Part shown: in pieces, positions 1 to 7,324 of the stretch
Position numbering within the stretch: the first letter of the stretch is position 1
Layout: each line of letters opens with the position of its first letter
Source of the DNA: Vogesella oryzae
GTDB lineage: Bacteria; Pseudomonadota; Gammaproteobacteria; Burkholderiales; Chromobacteriaceae
Length of the DNA stretch: 55,071 nt
NCBI RefSeq assembly: GCF_902829295.1
Contig: NZ_CADEPL010000026.1
Coordinates: forward strand, 1-55,071
Reading direction: 5' to 3'
Notes under the pieces: model-generated
What the model was told of the DNA's origin: nothing
The model's database searches: none
What the model saw: only the letters and a program-made list of their open reading frames with translations
Program-made: the position numbers and the translations under genes

Positions 1-1521
1 AACCTGACCGGCCCGCTGGGCGACAGTGGCCTGGCCTACCGCGTGATCGGCGAACTGGAAGAAAGCGATTACTGGCGCAACTTCGGCAACACCCGCCGCA
101 AGCTGATCGCGCCGTCGCTGGCCTGGCATGACGGCAACAGCAGCGCGCTGCTGTCTTACGAATACCTGGAATTCAAGACGCCGTACGACCGCGGCACGGT
201 GTTTGCCAACGGCAAACCCGTCAACATCCCGCGCGAGCAGCGGCTGGACGAAGCGTGGAACATTGCCGAAGGCAGCACGCAAACGCTGAACGGCAGCTAC
301 AGCCGCGAGCTGAACGACCACTGGCAGCTGAGGGCCAGCGTCGGCTGGAACCTGCTGCAGTACAGCGACAACCAGGCGCGGCCGGTGTCCTACAACGCCA
401 CTACCGGCGTGCTGACCCGCCGTGCCGACGGCAACCGCAATTTCGACAACAGCACCCTGCTGCTGTCCACCCGCCTGCAGGGGGATGTACAGCTGCTGGG
501 CCAGCGCCACCAGCCAGCCATCGCGCTGGAGAGCGAACAGCAAAGCGAAGCCAAGGGCGACGTGCTGCAAGGCAGCAACAACAGCAGCTTCAACGTCTAC
601 GACCCGGTGTACGGCACGCTGGCCTACCCGAGCAAGATCAGCAACAGCAAGAGCGACACCCGCAGCGACATCGACAGCCAGGCACTGGTGCTGCAGGACA
701 TCTGGGACTTTGCCGGCAACTGGAGCGCCAGCCTGGGCAGCCGCTACCAGCATTACCGCCAGGAAGACGGCAGCGGCCGCCCGTACCGCATCACCGCCAG
801 CAGCAGCGGCGACGTGCTGCTGCCGCAGCTGGGGCTGCTGTACAAACTGGCGCCGCAATGGTCGCTGTACGGCAACTACAGCGAATCGTTCAAGCCCAAC
901 GCCGCCAGCGATGGCACGAGCTTCGACCCGGAACGCGGCATCGTGCATGAGGTGGGAGGCAAATACGAGCATGGCGGCATCAGTGCCAGCCTGGCGCTGT
1001 ACCGCATCCTGAAGCGCAATGTGCTGGTGACCGAAAACGACGTCAGCCGCACCGTCGGCAAGGTGCGCTCGCAAGGGGTGGAGCTGGATGTCAGCGGCCA
1101 GCTGAGCCGCCAGCTGTCGCTGATCGCCAACTACGCGCACACCGATGCCAAGGTGACCGAGGATGTGGCGGCCAACGTCGGCAAGCAGTTGTACAACGTG
1201 CCGCGCCACAGCGGCGCGGTGTCGCTGGCCTATGACTTCGGCCGCGACCCGCTGGGCAACCGCTGGCGCGCCGGTGGCGGCATGCGCTATGTCGGCACCC
1301 GCCAGGGCGATGCCAGCAACAGCTTCGAGCTGCCGCGCTACCGGGTGGCCGACGCCTTTGTGGCCTGGCAGAGCAAGCTCGGCCACAACAAGCTGGATGT
1401 GCAGCTGAACGTGAAGAACCTGTTCGACAAGACCTACTACAGCTCCAGCAGCGGCAGCGCGTTGCAGGTGAAGATCGGCGACCCGCGCGAAGTCAGCGTG
1501 CAGGCGCGGTTATCGTTCTAA
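1..1521 (+). CDS. TonB-dependent siderophore-type receptor, 3' part (5' end outside window)
   Basis: The reading frame is open from base 1, so only the C-terminal 506 residues are present; the signal peptide and most of the plug lie upstream of the window. The visible part is an outer-membrane beta-barrel: alternating aromatic and polar strands, an early strand with GPLGDSGLAYRVIGELEESD, a GVELDVSGQLSRQLSLIANY segment, the NVKNLFDKTYY motif near the end, and a terminal Phe (VSVQARLSF) as needed for Bam-dependent insertion. These features are typical of the FpvA/FhuE-like ferric-siderophore receptors, which import a chelate using TonB energy. The substrate cannot be read from the sequence. It converges on the EamA gene with a 37-base gap. 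Confidence 0.85.
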   Translation, partial: NLTGPLGDSGLAYRVIGELEESDYWRNFGNTRRKLIAPSLAWHDGNSSALLSYEYLEFKTPYDRGTVFANGKPVNIPREQRLDEAWNIAEGSTQTLNGSYSRELNDHWQLRASVGWNLLQYSDNQARPVSYNATTGVLTRRADGNRNFDNSTLLLSTRLQGDVQLLGQRHQPAIALESEQQSEAKGDVLQGSNNSSFNVYDPVYGTLAYPSKISNSKSDTRSDIDSQALVLQDIWDFAGNWSASLGSRYQHYRQEDGSGRPYRITASSSGDVLLPQLGLLYKLAPQWSLYGNYSESFKPNAASDGTSFDPERGIVHEVGGKYEHGGISASLALYRILKRNVLVTENDVSRTVGKVRSQGVELDVSGQLSRQLSLIANYAHTDAKVTEDVAANVGKQLYNVPRHSGAVSLAYDFGRDPLGNRWRAGGGMRYVGTRQGDASNSFELPRYRVADAFVAWQSKLGHNKLDVQLNVKNLFDKTYYSSSSGSALQVKIGDPREVSVQARLSF

Positions 1522-1558
1522 GCGCGTCCGGTCAATGCCAGCGGCAGCAAGCCGGCAC

Positions 1559-2413
1559 CTAGCCGGCGCGCTGCCGGCCGGCGATCACCAGCGCGATACC
1601 GCCGAGAATCGCCACGGCTGCCAGCGCGGTGCGCCAGCCCAGCGCCTCGCCCAGCAGCAACCAGCCGGCCACCGCCGCCAGCAGCGGCACACTGAGCTGC
1701 ACCGTGGCCGCGGTGGCGGCGCCCAGCCCGCGCAAGGCGGTATACCAGATGGCGTAGCCGATGCCGGAAGCCAGCGCGCCGGAGGCCACCGCGTAGGCCA
1801 CGCCGTCCGCTGCCGGTAATTGCGCCGGCGGCCACAGCAACAGCGGCAACAGCGCCAACGGCACCGCGCGCAGGAAGTTGCCGGCGGTGAGCTGGGTCGG
1901 GTCGCCACCGCCGCGCCCCAGCAGCGAATACACGCCCCAGGCCACCCCGGCCAGCAGCATCAGCAGCATGCCTTGCAGCGGCGGCGCCGACACCCCGGGC
2001 AACAGCAACAGCAGCAGCCCGCCAAGCGCGCAGGCAAACCCCAGCCACTGCCGTGCGGCCAACCTTTCACCGCGCCACAAGCCGTAGCCGATCATGCTGG
2101 CCTGCACCGCGCCGAACAGGCACAGCGCGCCGGTGGCGGTGGGCAGCTGGCGATAGGCAAACGAAAACGCTGCGGCATAACCGAACAGCGCGCCGGCACC
2201 GGCCCAGCTGCCGGCCCGCGACCACGCCCCGTCACGGCCACGCACCAGTAGCGCCAGCACCAGCGCGCCACTGGCCAGCCGCAGCAGGGTGAAGCTGACG
2301 GCATCGATGCGGGTGGTGGCCAGCGCCAGCCGGCACAGCAGCGAATTGCCGGCAAAAGCCAGCATGGCGATCCAGGTCAGCAGCAGGGTACGGGCGGGTG
2401 TCGACAGCGGCAT
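1559..2413 (-). CDS. EamA/DMT-family membrane transporter
   Basis: A 284-residue protein almost wholly made of hydrophobic segments, consistent with the ten-helix, two-EamA-repeat fold of drug/metabolite transporters (RhaT/YdcZ-like exporters of amino acids or metabolites). The first repeat begins LLLTWIAMLAFAGNSLLCRLAL and the second LLMLLAGVAWGVYSLLGR; the C-terminal helix with LGGIALVIAGR closes the second repeat. Substrate is not predictable. It is transcribed toward the TonB receptor and diverges from the methyltransferase at 2615. Length is normal for the family. Confidence 0.85.
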   Translation of the reverse strand: MPLSTPARTLLLTWIAMLAFAGNSLLCRLALATTRIDAVSFTLLRLASGALVLALLVRGRDGAWSRAGSWAGAGALFGYAAAFSFAYRQLPTATGALCLFGAVQASMIGYGLWRGERLAARQWLGFACALGGLLLLLLPGVSAPPLQGMLLMLLAGVAWGVYSLLGRGGGDPTQLTAGNFLRAVPLALLPLLLWPPAQLPAADGVAYAVASGALASGIGYAIWYTALRGLGAATAATVQLSVPLLAAVAGWLLLGEALGWRTALAAVAILGGIALVIAGRQRAG

Positions 2414-2470
2414 CGGGGACTCCGGCAGGAACAGCAGTCATGGCCATAGCATAGTCGGCAATCCGCCGTG

Positions 2471-2514
2471 GCGGCGGCCACGGTTGGCCGCCGCACGCTG
2501 CGACTTTAGTCGCA
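2471..2514. repeat. Two adjacent short inverted repeats between divergent genes
   Basis: Within the 200-base divergent intergenic region there is a 10-bp-arm hairpin GCGGCGGCCA-CGGT-TGGCCGCCGC (2471-2494), which looks like a degenerate version of the window-wide TGCGGCCAAC inverted pair, followed at once by TGCGACT-TT-AGTCGCA (2499-2514). Neither is followed by a T-tract. The rest of 2414-2614 shows nothing else that I can name. Confidence 0.5.
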
Positions 2515-2614
2515 AGCGGCTGGCTGTTACTGCTGATAACAGGATAACCACCTGCCTTGTACCGGTATGCGGCAGCGGGTACGGTGCAGCTTCTCACCCC
2601 ATCCGGAGCGCACC

Positions 2615-3382
2615 ATGCAAGCACACCAGCAAGCCACTACCCGCCAGTTCGACCCGCAGGCGCAAGCCTATCTCGCCAGCGCGGTGCATGCCGCCGGCCC
2701 CGATCTGGCACAGGCGTGTCAACTGGTGGCGGCCAACGTGCCGTCCGCCGGCACGGCGCTGGATGTCGGCTGCGGCGCCGGTCACCTCGCCTTCCAGCTG
2801 GCACCGCTGCTGGCGCAGGTCACCGCACTGGACCCGGCACCCGCCATGCTGGATACCGTGCGTGCCGCGGCGGCGGCCAATGCGCTGGCCAACCTCGATA
2901 CCTGCCCTGGCCACGCCGGCGCACTGCCGTTTGCCGATGCCAGCTTCGCGCTGGTAGCCAGTCGCTACAGCGCGCACCACTGGCTGGACCTGGCCGCCGG
3001 CCTGGCCGACATGCGCCGCGTTACCGCACCCGGCGGCCATGTGCTGATCATCGATGTACAGGCACCGGACCACGCCCTGGCCGATACCCATCTGCAATGC
3101 TGGGAGCTGCTGCGCGACCGCTCGCATGTGCGCAACCGCAACGACGGCGAGTGGCGCGCGCTGCTGGCCGGCGCCGGCATCGAATTGCTGGCCCATCACC
3201 GTTGGCCGCTGCGGCTTGAGTTCGCCAGCTGGGTAGCACGCATGCGCACGCCGCCGGAGAAAGTGGCACTGCTGCGCCAGTTGCAGCAGGAAGCGCCGCA
3301 GGAAGTGGCGGCCGCACTGCAACTGGAGGCCGATGGCAGCTTCACCGCCGCCACCGGGTTGTGGTGGGGTCGGGTGGCCTGA
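2615..3382 (+). CDS. Class I SAM-dependent methyltransferase (Methyltransf_11, UbiE/BioC-like)
   Basis: 255 residues. Motif I, the SAM-binding glycine loop LDVGCGAGHLAFQLA, sits near residue 48; the acidic post-motif LDPAPAMLD follows, and FADASFALVASRYSAHHW matches motifs II/III of the Methyltransf_11 family. The ATG at 2615 is chosen because a GGAG precedes it by 7 bases and because the upstream in-frame residues look non-coding. The acceptor is unknown; UbiE- and YcgJ-like enzymes share this architecture, and no ubiquinone or biotin genes are adjacent to decide. Transcribed alone, divergent from the EamA gene. Confidence 0.8.
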   Translation: MQAHQQATTRQFDPQAQAYLASAVHAAGPDLAQACQLVAANVPSAGTALDVGCGAGHLAFQLAPLLAQVTALDPAPAMLDTVRAAAAANALANLDTCPGHAGALPFADASFALVASRYSAHHWLDLAAGLADMRRVTAPGGHVLIIDVQAPDHALADTHLQCWELLRDRSHVRNRNDGEWRALLAGAGIELLAHHRWPLRLEFASWVARMRTPPEKVALLRQLQQEAPQEVAAALQLEADGSFTAATGLWWGRVA

Positions 3383-3505
3383 CCGGCGCCACCGCCGGGC
3401 AGCCGGCTGGCGTCGCGGCGCGCAGGCTTGCGGCAAAAACAGCCTCGCTCAGCCATAATGCCAGCACCAGTCACTCTCCCGCGCGCCGCGCGACTGCCCC
3501 GCCCT

Positions 3506-4264
3506 ATGCGCCGACTCCGCCTGCTGCTGGCCGCCATGCTGCTATCCGCTTCTCTGCCGCTGGCGGCGCAAACCCTGAAAATCATGGTGGAAGACGCCGC
3601 CAGTCCGTGGTCGAACCCGGACGGCAGCGGCTACGCCAACTTCATCGTGCGCGAGGCATTCCAGTCGCAGGGCATCGACATCGAACTGCAGGTGGTGCCG
3701 TATGCGCGCTGCAAGGCCAGCGTGCAGTCCGGCGAAAGCGTGGCCTGTTTCAATATGGCGTGGGAGCCATCGCTGCAGGATCAGGTGATCTTTGCCGACC
3801 AGCCGCTGTACACCTCGGAGGCCAGGGTATTCAGCAGCAGCAGCCGTAGCGGCGGCGCGCCGCACAGCCTGGCCGCGATACCGGCCGGCAGCAGCATCGG
3901 TCTGGTCAACGGCTACGAGTATCCGCCGGCGCTGATGGCGGCCATCAGCCGGCTGACGATCGACTACTCCAATAACGAAACCACGCTGCTGAGAAAGCTG
4001 GCGCTGCGCCGCATCCGCTACGCGGTACTGGTCACCGACCCGAAAAAACAGGCCGCACAGCTGATCGCACAGGCAGGCATTCTTCCCGGCCAGGTACGCT
4101 ACCTGTTTACCGCCGGCAGCCAGGGGGTCTATATCGGCTTCAGCGTCCGTCACCCGGACGGCGAGTTTGCCCGCCAGCAGTTCAACGACGGCATGAGCAA
4201 GATCGGCAGCCACATCCAGCAGTTGCTGCTACGCGACATCCCTGCCACCAGCCAGGCGCGTTAA
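3506..4264 (+). CDS. Periplasmic solute-binding protein (SBP_bac_3-like)
   Basis: 252 residues from ATG 3506, beginning with a classical Sec signal peptide (MRRLRLLLAAMLLSASLPLAAQ). The mature part starts TLKIMVEDAASPW and carries features of the family-3 binding proteins: an N-terminal strand leading to a ligand aromatic, VPYARCKASVQSGE, and the hinge segment IGLVNGYEYPPAL. No permease or ATPase gene is adjacent, so it may be an orphan binding or signalling subunit rather than part of a complete ABC importer. ATG 3458 is an alternative start with 16 more residues; neither has a strong ribosome binding site. Confidence 0.7.
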   Translation: MRRLRLLLAAMLLSASLPLAAQTLKIMVEDAASPWSNPDGSGYANFIVREAFQSQGIDIELQVVPYARCKASVQSGESVACFNMAWEPSLQDQVIFADQPLYTSEARVFSSSSRSGGAPHSLAAIPAGSSIGLVNGYEYPPALMAAISRLTIDYSNNETTLLRKLALRRIRYAVLVTDPKKQAAQLIAQAGILPGQVRYLFTAGSQGVYIGFSVRHPDGEFARQQFNDGMSKIGSHIQQLLLRDIPATSQAR

Positions 4265-4326
4265 GCTCCGTTTAATTCCCCGGTCTTACAGTGGCGGCAT
4301 CCGTGACCAACCAAGGAAGCCCTGCC

Positions 4327-4704
4327 ATGACCCTGACCCGCCCCTTCGCCCAACTGGGCCTGACCCTGCTGACCCTGGCCTGTCTGGCAACCGCCCCTGC
4401 CCAGGCCGGCGAAATCAAGAACGTGATGAAAGACATGAAGACCACTGTGAAGGCCGCAATGGCCAGCAACAGCATGGCGGACTTCAACAAGTACTTTACC
4501 CAGCTGCAGGCGGATGTCGCCAAGGCCAGCAAGCTGCCGCTGAAAAAAGACCAGCCGACCTACGATAAAGGCATGAAAGAACTGCAGCAGCAGCTGGACG
4601 CCGTCAGCCAGGCGGTAAAAGCCAACGACCTGCCCGCTGCCAAGGCCGCGCTGCAGAAGACCGACCCGATCAAGAAGCACTACCACAAGCAGCTGGACGT
4701 TTAA
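4327..4704 (+). CDS. Cytochrome b562 family protein
   Basis: 125 residues: signal peptide (MTLTRPFAQLGLTLLTLACLATAPAQA) then about 98 residues of four-helix bundle. The family binds non-covalent haem b through a Met in helix 1 and a His near the C-terminus; here candidates are the Met residues of IKNVMKDMK and the His residues of KKHYHKQLDV, placed as in E. coli CybC. It acts as a soluble periplasmic electron carrier or haem protein. Start chosen for AAGGAAG at 4313-4319, 7 bases before the ATG. A terminator and a palindromic repeat follow. Confidence 0.8.
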   Translation: MTLTRPFAQLGLTLLTLACLATAPAQAGEIKNVMKDMKTTVKAAMASNSMADFNKYFTQLQADVAKASKLPLKKDQPTYDKGMKELQQQLDAVSQAVKANDLPAAKAALQKTDPIKKHYHKQLDV

Positions 4705-4710
4705 GCGGCA

Positions 4711-4730
4711 TGCGGCCAACGTTGGCCGCA
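4711..4730. repeat. Perfect 20-bp palindrome of the TGCGGCCAAC motif
   Basis: TGCGGCCAACGTTGGCCGCA, two motif copies head to head without spacer, directly after the cytochrome b562 stop and before a separate intrinsic terminator. One of four identical palindromes in the window. Confidence 0.95.
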
Positions 4731-4747
4731 GCGCTGCCGGCATAGCA

Positions 4748-4772
4748 ACAGCCCCCGCAATACGGGGGCTGT
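4748..4772. terminator. Intrinsic terminator between convergent genes
   Basis: Stem ACAGCCCCCG / CGGGGGCTGT with loop CAATA-type, lying between the cytochrome b562 gene (+) and the SMR gene (-). The T-tract is short on both sides, so it may work in both directions but not strongly. Confidence 0.7.
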
Positions 4773-4815
4773 TGGCATTGCGCCGCACCGGACTGCCGCC
4801 CGGTGTTCGCCGGTT

Positions 4816-5148
4816 CTAGTGTCCACTGGTTTTAGAAAAACCCTGCAGCACCACCACCCCGGCAACAATCAGTGTGATCCCCAGGTACGCCGGCCCATCC
4901 AGCACCTGCTTGTACAGCAGCTGCCCCACCATCGCCACGGCCACGATCCCCACCCCGCACCAGATGGCGTACACCACCCCCACCGGCAGTGTCTTCATGA
5001 TCTGCGGCAGCAGGTAGAACGATGTCACATAGCCCGCTACCACCAGCACGCTGGGCAGCAGGCGGGTAAAACCTTCGCTGGCCTTCAGGCTGCTGGTGGC
5101 CACCACCTCGGCCACAATGGCAATCGCCAGCATCAGATAGCTGTTCAT
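4816..5148 (-). CDS. Small multidrug resistance (SMR/EmrE-type) transporter
   Basis: 110 residues and four predicted helices, the normal SMR size. The essential membrane-embedded Glu14 of EmrE is present (AIVAEVVATSSLKASEGF), as is the signature YAIWCGVGIV in helix 3. These proteins work as antiparallel dimers exchanging protons for cationic drugs or guanidinium. The start at 5148 has an excellent upstream AGGAGGGA; a longer in-frame extension has no such signal. Divergent from the LysR gene at 5277, which may control it. Confidence 0.9.
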   Translation of the reverse strand: MNSYLMLAIAIVAEVVATSSLKASEGFTRLLPSVLVVAGYVTSFYLLPQIMKTLPVGVVYAIWCGVGIVAVAMVGQLLYKQVLDGPAYLGITLIVAGVVVLQGFSKTSGH

Positions 5149-5226
5149 TCTGTCCCTCCTTCCCCACGCTGCGCGACACAGCAGGGCGCCCGCCCCGTCT
5201 GCCCGCAACAAACGCCGGCATCTTAT

Positions 5227-5274
5227 ATCTGCAAATCAGGTACATTAAAGATAGAAACCATCAGGAAATCTGAT
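5227..5274. promoter_or_regulatory. Two LysR-type operator candidates (T-N11-A) in the SMR-LysR divergent region
   Basis: ATCAGGAAATCTGAT at 5260-5274 has perfect 5-bp arms and contains TCAGGAAATCTGA, an exact T-N11-A LysR box; it lies immediately in front of the lysR start codon (5277) and covers its AGGA ribosome binding site. A related element, ATCTGCAAATCAGGT (5227-5241), shares the CTG-N5-CAG core 33 bases upstream. The pair suggests autoregulation and control of the divergent SMR gene. Confidence 0.55.
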
Positions 5275-5276
5275 AG

Positions 5277-6167
5277 ATGAAATGGACGCTGGAGCAACTG
5301 GCCACTTTCGTCGCGGCAGCGGACGCAGCGTCGTTTTCCGCCGCCGCCCGCCAGCTGGGCCGTGCGCAGTCCGCGGTGAGCACTGCGATTGCGCTGCTGG
5401 AAGCCAGCCTGGATACCGAATTGTTCGACCGCAGCGGGCGGCTGCCCAGCCTCACCCCGGCGGGCGAGGCGCTGCTGGCGGAGGCGCGCGAGCTGCTGCG
5501 GCAGTGTCAGCACTTTGACAACCGCGCGCTGACGCTGGGCAACAAGCGGCCGGAACAGCTGACGCTGGCGCTGGACGAAGGTCTGCCGTATCCGGCGGAA
5601 CTGGAACTGGTGCAGGCGCTGGATCAGGCCTTTCCGCAGCTGGAGCTGACGCTGTGCCACGGCTCGGCGGCCAACATTGCCGAATGGCTGCGCGCCGGCT
5701 ACGCCGATGTCGGCCTGGCCTTCCGCCGCATCCCCGCCGACGCGATGCTGGCCTCGGAGCCGGTGGGCGCGGTACCGCGCGTGCTGGTGGTGGGCAGCCA
5801 GCATCCGCTGCTGGCCGAGCCGCAGATCAACCGCCGCACCCTGGCCCGCTACCGCCAGCTGCTGGTGACGCCGCGCTTTGTGCTGGACGATGCCGACGAG
5901 CGCATCAGCCCGCAGCTGTGGCGCACCGACAGCCTGTACGTGATTGCCGAACAGGCCGCCATGGGCCAGGGCTGGGCGGTACTGCCGCTGAACATCGTGC
6001 GCTACCCGACGCTGAACGGCCAGCTGGTGGAAATCCACGCCAGCGATCTGGCCTTCCCGGCACTGGAAGTACACCTGTACTGGCGTGCCGGCCAGGAAGC
6101 CGCCCCGCTGCTGCAGTGGCTGCGGCGCTATATGGCGAAGGCGGTGTTTGCGCGCAGCGTAGGCTGA
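5277..6167 (+). CDS. LysR-family transcriptional regulator
   Basis: 296 residues, standard LTTR length. The N-terminal winged HTH is clear (LEQLATFVAAADAASFSAAARQLGRAQSAVSTAI, roughly residues 5-38, with the family SxSAAARxLxxxQSAVS pattern) followed by a linker helix and a periplasmic-binding-like effector domain. Effector unknown. It diverges from an SMR pump gene with 128 bases between the start codons, the usual LTTR-target arrangement, and has operator-like sequences over its own start. Confidence 0.9.
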   Translation: MKWTLEQLATFVAAADAASFSAAARQLGRAQSAVSTAIALLEASLDTELFDRSGRLPSLTPAGEALLAEARELLRQCQHFDNRALTLGNKRPEQLTLALDEGLPYPAELELVQALDQAFPQLELTLCHGSAANIAEWLRAGYADVGLAFRRIPADAMLASEPVGAVPRVLVVGSQHPLLAEPQINRRTLARYRQLLVTPRFVLDDADERISPQLWRTDSLYVIAEQAAMGQGWAVLPLNIVRYPTLNGQLVEIHASDLAFPALEVHLYWRAGQEAAPLLQWLRRYMAKAVFARSVG

Positions 6168-6405
6168 GGCAGCGGAATTAAAGTCAGCGCATCGGCGGGC
6201 CAAAGCGGCACAGTCCGCGCTAACCATCCCGCCGGCAAAGACAACGACCTCTACACCACACCCGGGGCAAGCGCCCCCGGTCGCTCTCTCTTACCAGCCA
6301 GGTGCAAGCGCGGCGCGCCATGAATGCGGCCAACCTGCCGGCAGTTGACACTCCCTGGCTGAACTGCGAACCTTTCCGCCCCCCATTTACTTGCCGTTGC
6401 CCACC
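6168..6405. other. Intergenic region lysR-slyD
   Basis: 238 bases without a convincing gene. It holds one exact TGCGGCCAAC motif (6325-6334). No clear promoter elements or ribosome binding site for slyD could be assigned. Confidence 0.6.
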
Positions 6406-6882
6406 ATGAAAATCACCCAAAACAGCGCCGTTACGCTGCGCATGAAAGTTACCGACAGCCAGGGTCTGGTTTACGACGATGGCAAGCAGCCTGTTGCCTA
6501 CCTGCACGGCGGTTACGACAACCTGTTCCCGAAACTGGAAGCCGCACTGGAAGGCCAGGAGGCAGGCTTTCAGACCACGCTGCAACTGGCTACCGAAGAT
6601 ACCTTCGGCGAACGTGACGAAGCGCTGGTTACCACCATGCCCAAAGCCGACTTCCCGCCCGGCATCAAGGTAGGCGGCCAGATCCAGCGCCTTGGCCCGG
6701 ATGGCGAGCCGCGTTATTACTTCGTCACCAAAATCAAGGGCCCGACTGTCCTGCTCGACGGCAACCACCCGCTGTGCGGCAAAACCCTGCGCTTCGCCAT
6801 CACGGTTGTGGACGTACGCGAAGCCAGCGCCGAGGAAATCGCCCACCAGCATGTGCATGGCGAGCACGGGCATCATCACTGA
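6406..6882 (+). CDS. slyD: FKBP-type peptidyl-prolyl isomerase SlyD
   Basis: 158 residues with the SlyD layout: split FKBP domain (KITQNSAVTLRMKVTDSQG, then YLHGGYDNLFPKLEAALEG) interrupted by the IF chaperone insert (about residues 70-120), the return strand LDGNHPLCGKTLRFAI, and a His-rich tail HQHVHGEHGHHH that binds nickel or other metals. It is a cytosolic folding catalyst and chaperone that also helps metallate hydrogenase or urease in other bacteria. Start at the ATG giving MKITQ, as in homologues; no good ribosome binding site is visible. Followed by a strong terminator. Confidence 0.93.
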   Translation: MKITQNSAVTLRMKVTDSQGLVYDDGKQPVAYLHGGYDNLFPKLEAALEGQEAGFQTTLQLATEDTFGERDEALVTTMPKADFPPGIKVGGQIQRLGPDGEPRYYFVTKIKGPTVLLDGNHPLCGKTLRFAITVVDVREASAEEIAHQHVHGEHGHHH

Positions 6883-6902
6883 TCTCGCCCGGCCGCTTGA
6901 AA

Positions 6903-6935
6903 CAAAACCCTCCCCGATCCGGGAGGGTTTTGTTT
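6903..6935 (+). terminator. Intrinsic terminator of slyD
   Basis: Stem AAAACCCTCCC / GGGAGGGTTTT with loop CGATCC, followed by GTTTT. Marks the left edge of the restriction island. Confidence 0.9.
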
Positions 6936-7324
6936 TGCCTGTAGACCTGCCAACCTGCTACGCCTTGCAAGCTATCTGACGACATCAACCGGCTCTCTTC
7001 GGGGAGTGTTACTGCGCATTACGACAGCCATACCGGGATTACTACGGGTCTCTCGAGGACTCTCATCAAACAGTCGATCACATAGCCCCTGGCAAGCAAC
7101 GTTGGCCGCAAGCATGCCTGGCATGCCGGATGAAACAAAAGAAGCGCCCGCGCAAGTGGAGGTTATACATTTGCGGCGGAAAGTTTGCCTTCCTCTCTCC
7201 TCCTGAAAATGCCTACATTTTTGCCACGTCACGCCTCAACCGGACAGCTTGATAAGTCAACACCGCCAAAACAGCATGCGGCCAACCTTTTACAAGGTTG
7301 GCCGCAACTGCCCGGCACAAAAGA
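6936..7324. other. Intergenic spacer slyD to restriction island
   Basis: About 390 bases; short open frames on both strands lack ribosome binding sites and family features, so I call no gene. It contains one single motif copy (7101-7110) and one inverted motif pair (7277-7306). Confidence 0.6.
7277..7306. repeat. Inverted pair of the TGCGGCCAAC motif (hairpin)
   Basis: TGCGGCCAACCTT (7277-7289), loop TTAC, AAGGTTGGCCGCA (7294-7306): 13-bp perfect arms, placed 18 bases after the stop of the DUF2357 gene on the minus strand. There is no T-tract on either side. It may still act as an RNA hairpin at the operon end. Confidence 0.9.

Noticed and set aside
6972-7232. Short ORFs in the slyD-restriction island spacer
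   Set aside because: No ribosome binding site, no family features and both strands equally open.
7277-7306. Motif hairpins as ordinary intrinsic terminators
   Set aside because: Most lack a T-tract, several lie within operons or in a gene, and real terminators stand beside them.
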